Origin: Paenibacillus sp. FSL R7-0273
Lineage (GTDB): Bacteria > Bacillota > Bacilli > Paenibacillales > Paenibacillaceae
DNA length: 64,000 bases
Direction: 5' to 3'
NCBI RefSeq assembly: GCF_000758625.1
Contig: NZ_CP009283.1
Span: 1,809,501 to 1,873,500, forward strand
The stretch's first letter is position 1. Every line of letters starts with the position of its first letter. Below are positions 1-8,088 of this stretch, piece after piece. The translations under genes and the position numbers were made by a program. The notes under the pieces were generated by a model that had not been told where the DNA came from, did not search any database, and saw only the letters and a list, made by a program, of their open reading frames with translations.

Positions 1-146
1 TGGATAAGCAGTTCATTCCCGACATTCCGGCCATTATGGGCGGTGTAGTCTACACAGCAATCACCATCTCTCTGATAAACGCAATGATCGATATTCTATA
101 CGCCTTTGTGGACCCTCGTATCCGGTCCAAAATGAAACAATACTGA
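1..146 (+). CDS. ABC transporter permease, DppB/OppB type (3' end only)
   Basis: Only the last 47 residues are in the window, read in frame from base 3 to a TGA at 144-146. They contain a last hydrophobic segment (VVYTAITISLINAMIDILYA) followed by the short tail FVDPRIRSKM. In the family, the DPR sequence after the final membrane helix is typical of the B-type permease of dipeptide/oligopeptide (family 5) importers. The next gene, 16 bp downstream, encodes the C-type permease, so this is the membrane partner in the same complex. The rest of the gene and probably the two ATPase genes lie upstream of the window. Confidence 0.8.
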   Translation, partial: DKQFIPDIPAIMGGVVYTAITISLINAMIDILYAFVDPRIRSKMKQY

Positions 147-162
147 TAGCAGGTGAACATAC

Positions 163-1671
163 ATGGTTAACGCAAACGCCGAAAGGCGTGAACTACAGCT
201 TAAGCTCAAAACCTCCCAGGAATACCGTCAGGCCGGCTTTGCCTGGACGGGGTCCCTTATTATTACACTGGTCCTGCTGCTCGCCTCCTATGACTGGGAG
301 GCGCACAGCATCAAGCCCTGGATAGGGCTTGCCTGTCTGGTCTACGGGGTTTTTACAGCCCTGCAGGTGCTGGTCACTCTGCTCATCCGCAGAGATCTCA
401 GAGTCTATGGTGAAATCCGCAGCATTACCCGTGCTTTGGGCTATGTACTGCTATTGAGCCTGGTCACAGGCAATGTATTTGTTGCCACTGCAGCCTTCCA
501 GCTGATCCAGAGGCGCAAATCACCTGAGTATACGCTGGCAGTATACACTCTGCTGACCCAGCTTGGGGTAATTGCCGTTTCGGCAATCAATCTGTACAAG
601 CCCTACGTGGCGGATACCTTCCTGACCGGAATGTTTATCCTGCTGGCAGTTGCTGTTTTTCATCTGCTGACAGTGATTCTGACCGTCAGATTTGTACGGC
701 GGCGTCAGGTTCCGAAGGGGCTGCTCTGGGTAGCTTATCCGCTGCTGCTGACCGCGCTGACCGGCAATCTCTTTGCACTTGCGCTGGGCATCATCCTGAT
801 TGTCCGGATCCGGAACAGCGGCAATCCTGCTGTAGCCGGCTGGGAGGATGTACTGGAGCGGCTGACCCGCAATACAACAGCGATGCTGGGCCTGCTGTTT
901 ATTGCCTTTCTGTTCTCCGTATCGGTGTGCAGCTATGTGACCTTTGACTACGGTATGGCGGTGGATAACAACTACTCGCTGATTTTGCAGCCTCCGTCAC
1001 TGGCGTATCCGCTGGGTACCGATAATTTCGGACGCTGCCTGTTTACACGCATTATTTTCGGTGCGCGGATCTCCCTGATTGTCGGGGTCATGTCCACTGT
1101 CCTGCCGCTGTTCATAGGTGGTACCCTCGGAGCCATTTCCGGCTACTATGGCCGCTATACCGACAACATCATCATGCGTGCGCTTGATGTGCTGTACGCA
1201 ATTCCGGGCATTCTGCTGGCGATTGCGATCATTGCCGCCTTTGGCGCCAATACAGTGAACCTGATCCTTGCGCTCAGTGTCGGGGCTATTCCGACCTATG
1301 CACGGACGATGCGGGCCAACGTGCTGCAGGTATCCACCTTTGAGTATGTGGATGCCGCCCGGGCCTTCGGCTCCAGCAACCGGTCGATTATCTTCAAGCA
1401 CATCGTTCCGAATTCACTGGCTCCGATGATTGTCAAGGCTACACTGACCATTGGCGGTGCAGTTATCTCGACGAGCAGCCTGAGCTTCCTGGGGCTGGGG
1501 ATTGAACCCCATATCCCGGAATGGGGCAATATTCTCAAGCTGGGCAGTACCTATCTCGAGACGAACTCTTACCTGGCGATTTTCCCGGGGCTGGCTATCA
1601 TTGCACTCGTGCTGTCGTTCAACTTCTTCGGTGACGGGCTGCGGGATGCGCTTGATCCCAAAATGGAATAA
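163..1671 (+). CDS. ABC transporter permease, DppC/OppC type, with N-terminal membrane extension
   Basis: 502 residues, against about 300 for usual DppC/OppC proteins. The C-terminal part (about 235-502) is a normal permease: a membrane helix, the periplasm-facing segment PLGTDNFGRCLFTRIIFGAR typical of this family, then a BPD_transp_1 domain with the EAA loop DAARAFGSSNRSIIFKHIVP that docks the ATPase. The first 230 residues are an additional block with about six hydrophobic stretches separated by short basic loops, not part of the usual family. The start ATG is preceded by AGGTGAA. It forms the transmembrane channel of a peptide or oligosaccharide importer with the upstream B-type permease; the binding protein gene follows after 86 bp. 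The role of the extra region is unknown. Confidence 0.85.
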   Translation: MVNANAERRELQLKLKTSQEYRQAGFAWTGSLIITLVLLLASYDWEAHSIKPWIGLACLVYGVFTALQVLVTLLIRRDLRVYGEIRSITRALGYVLLLSLVTGNVFVATAAFQLIQRRKSPEYTLAVYTLLTQLGVIAVSAINLYKPYVADTFLTGMFILLAVAVFHLLTVILTVRFVRRRQVPKGLLWVAYPLLLTALTGNLFALALGIILIVRIRNSGNPAVAGWEDVLERLTRNTTAMLGLLFIAFLFSVSVCSYVTFDYGMAVDNNYSLILQPPSLAYPLGTDNFGRCLFTRIIFGARISLIVGVMSTVLPLFIGGTLGAISGYYGRYTDNIIMRALDVLYAIPGILLAIAIIAAFGANTVNLILALSVGAIPTYARTMRANVLQVSTFEYVDAARAFGSSNRSIIFKHIVPNSLAPMIVKATLTIGGAVISTSSLSFLGLGIEPHIPEWGNILKLGSTYLETNSYLAIFPGLAIIALVLSFNFFGDGLRDALDPKME

Positions 1672-1757
1672 CGGTTTTGGTTTAACAGATTACGGAAAAC
1701 TCGTCTTAACCGGCGTTTTTCATAGAGACATTAATAGATACTGGGGAGGAAATTGTA

Positions 1758-3599
1758 ATGAAAAAGAAATCCGCACTGGCGCTGCTACTGACTACGGTAA
1801 TGGTCCTTGGCGGCTGCTCTGTAGCAACCAAATCCAATACAGTCGGCAATACGGCTGAGCCTGCTGCCTCTGAGGCACCGGCGACAGCGCCTGCCGGCGA
1901 TGGAACACCGGTTAATATTGATGTGCTGGGCATGAGCAGCAATGAGTCTGATCTGAACATTGTCCGCGACCAGCTGACTAAGAACGGCTTCAACGTGAAG
2001 CTGAACATTCAGCCTGACTATGCAAGCTTCAAGGCCCAGGAGGATGCAGGCAACTATGATGTTTCCTTGTCCGGCTGGACTACTGTAACAGGTAACCCGG
2101 ATTACGCGGTACGCTCCTTGTTCATAACCGGCGGTGACTACAGCAGACAATCCGATCCTGAGCTTGACGCGCTGATTAACGAAGCCGCTACGCAGACTCC
2201 GGAAGAGTATACACAGACCTACAAGGAATTTGAGCAGCGTCTCGTATTTGACGAGGCCCGTATCGCTCCATTGTATATTTCCCTGAAGAGCCAGGCGGTT
2301 AACAAGGAGATTCTCAAGGCGGACTCCGTAAGATTGTCTAAATCCCGAGCTCTCGCATGGGAAGACATTGACTTTACCGATACTGCTAAACGGACTACAG
2401 AGCCGCTGATTCTGTCCCAGGCTGCCTCTACGCTGACCTCTTTGGACCCGATCAAGGGTAATGACGGTTCAATTAACCAGCTGAATACGAATATGTATGT
2501 ACGCCTGGTCAACCTGACTGACGATGACAAAATTACGTCCGACGCTTCGCTGTCCCGTAACCACACCATTGCAGACGGCAACCAGGACTACTACTTTATT
2601 CTGCGTGATGATATCAATTTTGCCAAAATCGAGAATAAAAAAGCAGTGGATACCGGTGAGCGCGTAGGCGGCGACGATGTTGTATTCTCACTTGATCGTG
2701 CCAAGAACAAGGACTCTGTGCCGGATCACCGTACTTACAGCCTGCACGAGCACATTAACACGGTTGAAGTATTCACTGACCTGAACGCTCTGGGCTCCAT
2801 TAAGGTGGCAGGCGGAAACGGTACGGTTAAAGAAGCTTTGGAAAAAGGGCTTGATGCACCGATCTCCGAGCTGGTAGCTGACAAAAAACAGGCTGACAAC
2901 GCAAAGGGTAAATACCAGGTTATCAAGCTGACTACTACCGAGCCGTTCCCGCAGGTACTGAACTACCTGGCGCACCAATCGGCCGGTATCGTCTCCAAAA
3001 AGCAGGTAGAGAGCATCAACACTTATGATGTGGCTACCTTCGACGTGAACAAGGACATTCCTTACGGTGACCAGAACACAGTAACAGAGGGCGACCAGTA
3101 CAATAACACCCTGTATGCCAGCGGCCCTTACATTTTGTCCTCCAAGAACGACTATGAAGGGATCTTCCTGAAGAACCCTGCTTATCAAAAAGGCACAGAC
3201 AATGAAGCGCTGATTGATCAGGTAAATGTACGCTTTATTGCCGATGCTGACAGCACACTGTCCGCTCTGCGCAGCGGCGAAATCTATGTGTACTACGGCG
3301 TGCCTGAAACCAAGTATGACGTTGTTGAAGGCGACAGCAAGCTGCAGCTTAAGAGCATTCCTAGTAATGCTGTGAGCTACCTGCTGTTCAATACGCAAAA
3401 CCGTGAAGTGGCGAATAGTGTGGATCTGCGCAAAGCGGTGCTCTACTCCATCAATCAGGATGAAATCCTGGCCTTCTACAACGGTAAAAAGCTCAAAGCC
3501 GTTTCCACCGTCAGCCCGCTGATCGACACAGGTAATGTGCTTACAGCTGATCCGGCCAAGGTAAAAGAATTCCTGGCAGCCTACCAGGCTTCCAAGTAA
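1758..3599 (+). CDS. family 5 ABC solute-binding lipoprotein with circularly permuted lobe order
   Basis: Lipoprotein signal with lipobox LGGC (Cys20), then a low-complexity linker. The domain is recognisably SBP_bac_5 (OppA/DppA type), but the order of parts is reversed. Residues about 53-205 match the family's C-terminal lobe (QLTKNGFNVKL, NYDVSLSGW, YSRQSDPELDALINEA, ARIAPLYI). Residues about 215-613 match what is normally the start and middle (STLTSLDPIKG, YYFILRDDINF, GDDVVFSLDRAK, GPYIL, ALRSGEI, DLRKAVLYSINQDEI). The protein ends at KVKEFLAAYQ, the place where the C-lobe normally follows. It would capture a peptide or similar ligand at the cell surface for the upstream permeases. The permutation is read directly from motif order; the ligand is unknown. 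Confidence 0.85.
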   Translation: MKKKSALALLLTTVMVLGGCSVATKSNTVGNTAEPAASEAPATAPAGDGTPVNIDVLGMSSNESDLNIVRDQLTKNGFNVKLNIQPDYASFKAQEDAGNYDVSLSGWTTVTGNPDYAVRSLFITGGDYSRQSDPELDALINEAATQTPEEYTQTYKEFEQRLVFDEARIAPLYISLKSQAVNKEILKADSVRLSKSRALAWEDIDFTDTAKRTTEPLILSQAASTLTSLDPIKGNDGSINQLNTNMYVRLVNLTDDDKITSDASLSRNHTIADGNQDYYFILRDDINFAKIENKKAVDTGERVGGDDVVFSLDRAKNKDSVPDHRTYSLHEHINTVEVFTDLNALGSIKVAGGNGTVKEALEKGLDAPISELVADKKQADNAKGKYQVIKLTTTEPFPQVLNYLAHQSAGIVSKKQVESINTYDVATFDVNKDIPYGDQNTVTEGDQYNNTLYASGPYILSSKNDYEGIFLKNPAYQKGTDNEALIDQVNVRFIADADSTLSALRSGEIYVYYGVPETKYDVVEGDSKLQLKSIPSNAVSYLLFNTQNREVANSVDLRKAVLYSINQDEILAFYNGKKLKAVSTVSPLIDTGNVLTADPAKVKEFLAAYQASK

Positions 3600-3687
3600 G
3601 CCTGCACTGAAAAAGGCTGGGAGCCTGCAGGATTGACCTCCTTCCGGGGGATGAACCGGATTCCGTTCTATAGCTTGACCTATGAAA

Positions 3688-3723
3688 GAGCGCTGCCCCT
3701 AAACGGGCGGCGTTCTTTTTTTG
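3688..3723 (+). terminator. intrinsic terminator of the Dpp-like operon
   Basis: An 11-bp stem (GAGCGCTGCCC / GGGCGGCGTTC, with two G-T pairs) closes a 6-nt loop and is followed by a run of seven T. It lies 90 bp after the binding-protein stop codon. Confidence 0.85.
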
Positions 3724-3820
3724 CATGCCGCTTTAACAGCCGGAAAAGCCCGCCGTATAACGAATTCCGATAGTTTAACAGATGCCCTCACTACGTTACA
3801 CTATCACTTTCTGCTTAGTC

Positions 3821-4003
3821 TAACGGACCATACAGCCCTTATTCTCTCTAAAAACACAATTTTGGCAGGCTAACGGACCGAGGTGCGCTTATTGTTGGCT
3901 GTGTGGGCGTTTTCTGAGCTGATTTTGGTAAATAAGAGCACTGGAGTCCGTTACAAAAAACAGAGCCGATATATGAGGAAGATAAGGTCATCTCTGTCCG
4001 TTA
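3821..4003. repeat. nested inverted repeat with TAACGGAC arms
   Basis: Two arm pairs are nested. The outer arms lie at 3821-3843 (starting TAACGGACC, ending CTTATT) and 3981-4003 (GATAAGG to GTCCGTTA). The inner arms lie at 3871-3893 (TAACGGACCGAGG to CTTATT) and 3931-3953 (AATAAGAGCA to GTCCGTTA). The whole could fold into a large two-level hairpin. No gene is visible in 3730-4087. A single arm-like copy (TAACGGACCG) also occurs near 25211. Probably a dispersed intergenic palindromic element. Confidence 0.7.
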
Positions 4004-4087
4004 TAGATGGAATAGCCTATCCGGCAAGTCAAGAGGAGCAGTAGCGTTGGGGAGACAAGTGTGCGCTGTCACTGGGAATTCCGGTTT

Positions 4088-4136
4088 TACAAAAAAAGCC
4101 CCGCCAGTCAGCTTGAAGCTGAAGGCAGGGCCTCTT
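4088..4136 (-). terminator. terminator of the GH43 gene
   Basis: Read on the minus strand, GCCCTGCC and TTCAGC pair with GCTGA and GGCGGGGC around a short loop, and seven T follow. It starts 25 bp past the stop codon of the minus-strand glycosidase. Confidence 0.75.
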
Positions 4137-4160
4137 TTACATGCCACACATTGTATCGTT

Positions 4161-5657
4161 CTACTTATACTCGCACGCAAACTCAGTAAATTCAGCTGCC
4201 GAGCCTTCACCTGTGGCATACAGTCCGATCAGCACGCCGGTAAAGCCGCCGGCCACCTCGGAGGAGAGGTATTTCGTATGCACGGTTCCGAGCGGCAGCT
4301 CTCCGCCGTCTGGCTGCTGAAGGAAGAAGCTGTAGCGTTCAGATGCGGATTTAATAATCAGCGTCGCTTCCAGCTGGCCATTGAGCGCAGCGGTATGCTC
4401 GACCGATTTGATATCCCCGATGTTCAGCCGCTCAATCACCCGGCAGCCGTCCTCATCCTGGACTACCGCCAGATCATAGTGATGCAGCTCATCCATGTAC
4501 AAGGTAAGACCGGCCTCGCCGCTTCCCGTAAGCTTCACTTTGCAGGAAATAACGGCATCGAAGTCTCTCTGACGGATGCCGATGAAGCTCGGGGAAGCCG
4601 GAACATCCAAGGTAACCCCGGTGCCCGTTAACGTTGCTTTTTCAGGCTCCAGCTTGTAATTCCCCGTCGCCGGGTGGCGCAGATAACACCAGTCGAGGCT
4701 CCAGTCGGTATTGCCGAAGGTATAGTGCTTTTTGTCCTCCTGGACTGTATTTTCCGGAAAACGGTCTGTCTCGAAGCTGCTCAGTGTGGTGCCGTTATGC
4801 CCTGCGGTGAACCAGCCGTCCTCATCAAAGGTTACCGGAGTAAGGAATACCTCGCGTCCCAGATGGTGGAAGGTCAGCCAGCGGCCGGTCTGGCGGAAGC
4901 CCAGATGCAGCATCCACCAGTTACCGCGAGGGTCCTGGATAAGGTCGCCGTGTCCGACACCCTGCAGCTCATAGCCGCCCAGATTACGGTTGGTCAGTAC
5001 CGGGTTGTGCGAATAGGACTCGAACGGGCCGGACAGCTGCTCACTCCGGGCATAAATAACCATATGGCCGTACTCGGTTCCGCCTTCAGCCGCCATCAGA
5101 TAATAACGTCCGTTGATAAGGTACATATGGGGACTTTCCAGATAACGTCCGCCTGTACCCTGCCAGATCGTCCGGCTCGGGGAGAGCTTTTGTCCGGTAG
5201 CGATGTCAATCTCACATTGAACGACTCCGCCAACACCGTTGTCGTCCTGGCCGTTGCTCATAAAGTAAGCACGGCCGTCCTCAAAATACAGATCCGGATC
5301 GATTCCGCCCTGATCAACAAAGATAGGCTCCGACCATTCCCCGTAAATATCGTCAGTCCATACATAAAAGTTCTGGCGCAAGGAATCATTGGTTGTTGTC
5401 ATATAGAAACGTCCGTTGTTGTAGCGGATCGTAGGGGCAAACACCCCGCCGGAGCTGCCCACTTCTCCAAGCTGTACCTGGCTCTCCCGGGTCAGACAGT
5501 GGCCGATTTGCGTCCAGTTGATCAAATCCTTGCTCTCAAACAGCGGAACGCCTGGGAAGAATTGAAAGGAGCTGCAGACAAGATAATAGATATCTCCTGC
5601 CCTGCAGACACTCGGATCCGGGTAAAAGCCCTTGATGACCGGATTGTTGTATATCAT
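4161..5657 (-). CDS. glycoside hydrolase family 43 (beta-xylosidase / arabinofuranosidase type)
   Basis: About 498 residues, cytoplasmic (no signal peptide). The start NPVIKGFYPDPS is the classic beginning of GH43 beta-xylosidases of the XynB type. The putative general base is Asp14, the pKa-modulating Asp is Asp120 (GGIDPDLYF) and the general acid is Glu174 (LESPHMY), numbered from the chosen start. The C-terminal 180 residues form a beta-rich region like the concanavalin-like domain of this subfamily. The frame opens earlier at a GTG at 5666, but GAGGTG sits six bases before the ATG at 5657, so that ATG is preferred. It probably cleaves xylo- or arabino-oligosaccharides inside the cell. The divergent ArsR-like gene is a likely regulator. 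Confidence 0.9.
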   Translation of the reverse strand: MIYNNPVIKGFYPDPSVCRAGDIYYLVCSSFQFFPGVPLFESKDLINWTQIGHCLTRESQVQLGEVGSSGGVFAPTIRYNNGRFYMTTTNDSLRQNFYVWTDDIYGEWSEPIFVDQGGIDPDLYFEDGRAYFMSNGQDDNGVGGVVQCEIDIATGQKLSPSRTIWQGTGGRYLESPHMYLINGRYYLMAAEGGTEYGHMVIYARSEQLSGPFESYSHNPVLTNRNLGGYELQGVGHGDLIQDPRGNWWMLHLGFRQTGRWLTFHHLGREVFLTPVTFDEDGWFTAGHNGTTLSSFETDRFPENTVQEDKKHYTFGNTDWSLDWCYLRHPATGNYKLEPEKATLTGTGVTLDVPASPSFIGIRQRDFDAVISCKVKLTGSGEAGLTLYMDELHHYDLAVVQDEDGCRVIERLNIGDIKSVEHTAALNGQLEATLIIKSASERYSFFLQQPDGGELPLGTVHTKYLSSEVAGGFTGVLIGLYATGEGSAAEFTEFACEYK

Positions 5658-5675
5658 AATATCCACCTCGTTTTT

Positions 5676-5696
5676 GAATTCTTATATATATGAATC
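5676..5696. promoter_or_regulatory. AT-rich palindrome, candidate operator
   Basis: GAATTC, TTATATATAT and GAATC form an imperfect palindrome 19 bp upstream of the GH43 start. A related half, ATATATGAATTC, lies at 5793-5804, just upstream of the divergent regulator. Two related sites in one divergent control region suggest regulator binding; this is inference. Confidence 0.35.
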
Positions 5697-5792
5697 TAGG
5701 ATAATCGCCAGCTAATGAAATTAAACAATATCACTGGAAAACTTGCAATGGCTTAGGGTTGCTCAGGAATGTTAAATCATTTAAATTAATAA

Positions 5793-5804
5793 ATATATGA
5801 ATTC
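5793..5804. promoter_or_regulatory. second copy of the GAATTC/ATATAT motif
   Basis: ATATATGAATTC lies 15 bp before the start of the ArsR-like gene and is the partner of the palindrome at 5676-5696. Its position would suit autoregulation. Confidence 0.3.
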
Positions 5805-5819
5805 AATTGCAGAGGGTGT

Positions 5820-6737
5820 ATGACATCTATGATCAGGGCAAACGGGGACAAGCAATATCTGCCGCTGTATGAAGCACTGGCAAGCGAGGTGAGATGGCGG
5901 ATTATGAGCCTGCTTGCCGGGCAGGAGATGAATATGAAGGAGATTGCCTCCCGGCTGGAGCTCAGTCCTTCTATTGTAACTATGCATATCCGTAAGCTGG
6001 AGCAGGCCGGACTGCTGGGGAGCCGCAGAGTAAGGCTGAACGGGGGGACGCACAAGCTGTGTTTTCTCAAGGAAAAGCATATTGAGGTCGAGCTGCCGTC
6101 GGCGCACCGCAATCAGAGGGTCAGGGAGCAGAGTATTTCTGTCGGCCATTATACCTCGTTTGAGGTGCATCCGACCTGCGGGCTCGGTACCCGTGAGATG
6201 GAGATCGGGGTGTGGGATGATCCGCGCTACTTCTATGACCCCGAGCGGGTGAATGCGGCAATCCTGTGGTTCGGCAAAGGTTATGTGGAGTATAAAACGC
6301 CGAATTATCTGCTGCCCGGCCAGCATGTCGAAGCGCTTGAAATTTCGATGGAGCTGGCCTCGGAGGCACCGGGATTGAAGGATGACTGGCCGTCGGATAT
6401 CAGCTTTACCTTCAACGGCATCCAGCTCGGCACCTGGACCAGTCCCGCCGACTTCGGCAGGGCCGCCCGCGGCAAATACACTCCGGCATGGTGGCACCGC
6501 AATGTGAACCAGTACGGGCTGCTCAAGACCATCCGCATCGACGCCTCAGGCACCTGGATCGACGGGGAACGGATGTCGGAGGTGACTGTCCGGGATGTCC
6601 GGCTCCAGGAGCCGTTCTGGACGCTGCGTTTTGCGGTCGAAGAGCAGGCCGCCCATATCGGCGGATTGACGCTGTACGGGGCGGGGTTCGGCAATCACGA
6701 TCAGGATATTGTGATCCGGGTGCAGCTGGAGGGCTGA
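5820..6737 (+). CDS. ArsR-type winged-helix regulator with a beta-rich sensor-like C-terminus
   Basis: 305 residues. Residues about 12-75 form an ArsR-like winged helix (EALASEVRWRIMSLLAG, MKEIASRLELSPSIVTMHIRKLEQAGLL). The remaining 220 residues are not the usual short ArsR tail. They are rich in aromatic residues and predicted strands (TSFEVHPTCGLGTREMEIGV, SFTFNGIQLGTWTSPADFG) and look like a ligand-binding beta domain. The gene is divergent from the GH43 gene across a 162-bp control region, so a role in sugar-responsive control of that gene is likely but inferred. Start ATG after GAGGGTGT. No metal-binding cysteine cluster of classical ArsR proteins is visible. Confidence 0.75.
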   Translation: MTSMIRANGDKQYLPLYEALASEVRWRIMSLLAGQEMNMKEIASRLELSPSIVTMHIRKLEQAGLLGSRRVRLNGGTHKLCFLKEKHIEVELPSAHRNQRVREQSISVGHYTSFEVHPTCGLGTREMEIGVWDDPRYFYDPERVNAAILWFGKGYVEYKTPNYLLPGQHVEALEISMELASEAPGLKDDWPSDISFTFNGIQLGTWTSPADFGRAARGKYTPAWWHRNVNQYGLLKTIRIDASGTWIDGERMSEVTVRDVRLQEPFWTLRFAVEEQAAHIGGLTLYGAGFGNHDQDIVIRVQLEG

Positions 6738-6763
6738 GACGGCAAGGGGAGCATCTACAATTA

Positions 6764-6963
6764 GAATTAGCCAACCTAAGTAGAAAAAGGTCACCTAATT
6801 CTGGACTATCAGCAAGGAAAAGTTAATTAGGTGGAAAAAGGTCACTTAATCTTGCCGTTTTTGCTCTTAAGAGGCTTTTGGTTGAAATTAAGTGCGGTTT
6901 TTCCAACTAAATATCCAAAATCCTGAAGAATGACGGAATTAGGCGGCGAAAATCCAACTAATT
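6764..6963. repeat. cluster of four AATTAGGTG-type hairpin motifs
   Basis: Four imperfect palindromes of 26-38 bp occur at 6764-6801, 6823-6850, 6886-6911 and 6936-6963. A typical copy has TTAGGTG, an A-rich centre and TCAC(C/T)TAA. The same motif family, again as four copies, lies at 46119-46309. Apart from these palindromes no gene or RNA is visible in 6738-7149. Confidence 0.7.
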
Positions 6964-7149
6964 GTAGGTGGGCCACCCGTATGAATTCTTCCGCCAATAG
7001 ACAAGTGGGAGCGCTACCCGTACGAATTCACCGCCATTAGTCAACAAATTTCAGTCCACTCCGTTCCGCTCACTAACTAACAGCCTCACTTGCAGCCACG
7101 ACAGCTGTGAAGTACACTTTCAGTATCTAAGGCTAAGGACGTGTTATAG

Positions 7150-7860
7150 ATGAATGCAGAAACGGTAATGCAGGAGCTCGAAGCCCTCGGCAAGGAACGC
7201 ACGAAGAAAATGTACTGCTCAAACGGTGCGCAGGAGCCGCTGTTCGGCGTGGCGACCGGGGCGATGAAGCCGATTTTCAAGCAGACCGGGATTAATCAGG
7301 AGCTGGCCGAGCAGCTGTATGCAACCGGCAACTATGACGCGATGTATTTTGCCGGAATTATCGCTGATCCCAATGGCATGACCGAAGCCGATTACGACAG
7401 GTGGATGGATGGTGCCTACTTTTATATGCTGTCCGATTTTGTGGTGGCGGTGACCCTCGCGGAGGCGGATATTGCCCAGCAGGTGGCTGATAAGTGGATT
7501 GCCAGCGGCGAGGATCTGCGGATGTCAGCGGGCTGGAGCTGTTACTGCTGGCTGCTAGGCAGCCGGAAGGACGGAGAATTTGATGCGGACAAGCTTTCCG
7601 GCATGCTGGAACTGGTGAAGAATACCATTCACGATGCGCCCGAACGGACCCGATATTCGATGAATAACTTCCTCTACACAGTGAGCACCTCTTATGTGCC
7701 GCTTCATGAGCAGGCTGCCGTAACAGCCAAAGAGGTAGGACCGGTAGAAGTCGCAGACAATAAGGGGAAGAGCAAGCACATTCATGCCTATGCGAACATT
7801 GAGAAGGCGATGGATAAAGGGCAGAAGCTTGGGTTCAAGCGCCGGCATGTGAGATGCTGA
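7150..7860 (+). CDS. DNA alkylation repair protein (AlkD-like HEAT-repeat family)
   Basis: 236 residues, all-helical, matching the DNA alkylation repair family. Those proteins use stacked HEAT-like helices to hold DNA and release N3- or N7-alkylated bases. Typical patches are GVATGAMKPIFKQTGINQEL, LYATGNYDAMYFAGIIAD and SAGWSCYCWLLG; the basic C-terminus (GFKRRHVRC) would suit DNA contact. The start lies after a weak ribosome site and no co-transcribed gene is evident; a terminator follows. Substrate is not predictable from sequence. The paralogous use of this fold outside glycosylase activity is an alternative. Confidence 0.8.
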   Translation: MNAETVMQELEALGKERTKKMYCSNGAQEPLFGVATGAMKPIFKQTGINQELAEQLYATGNYDAMYFAGIIADPNGMTEADYDRWMDGAYFYMLSDFVVAVTLAEADIAQQVADKWIASGEDLRMSAGWSCYCWLLGSRKDGEFDADKLSGMLELVKNTIHDAPERTRYSMNNFLYTVSTSYVPLHEQAAVTAKEVGPVEVADNKGKSKHIHAYANIEKAMDKGQKLGFKRRHVRC

Positions 7861-7904
7861 GGACTCGCAGACAAACATATTTTATATAGAAAAGTTCTTT
7901 AAGG

Positions 7905-7928
7905 GACAAGCCGCCGGCTTGTCTTTTT
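7905..7928 (+). terminator. terminator after the alkylation repair gene
   Basis: GACAAGCC and GGCTTGTC form an 8-bp stem with a 3-nt loop, followed by seven T. Confidence 0.85.
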
Positions 7929-8024
7929 TTGGGGCTTTAGCCAGTGGTCCTGATTTGAAAATGCCCTTGAATTCACAAAATATACACTGACATATTTTAA
8001 CGCGGCAATGAATTGAAAAAATAT

Positions 8025-8054
8025 ATGACACATACGCGTTATATAAGCTATAAT
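8025..8054 (+). promoter_or_regulatory. sigma-A promoter of the symporter gene
   Basis: ATGACA (-35) and a perfect TATAAT (8049-8054) are separated by 18 bp. The -10 box overlaps an in-frame upstream ATG at 8053, so translation must begin downstream, at 8089. Confidence 0.6.
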
Positions 8055-8088
8055 GGGGCATAAAAAACAAAAAAAATGGGGTCAGTAC

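Noticed and set aside
1758..3599. Fusion of two partial binding proteins
   Set aside because: Each family segment appears once, and together they make one complete domain, which favours permutation over fusion.
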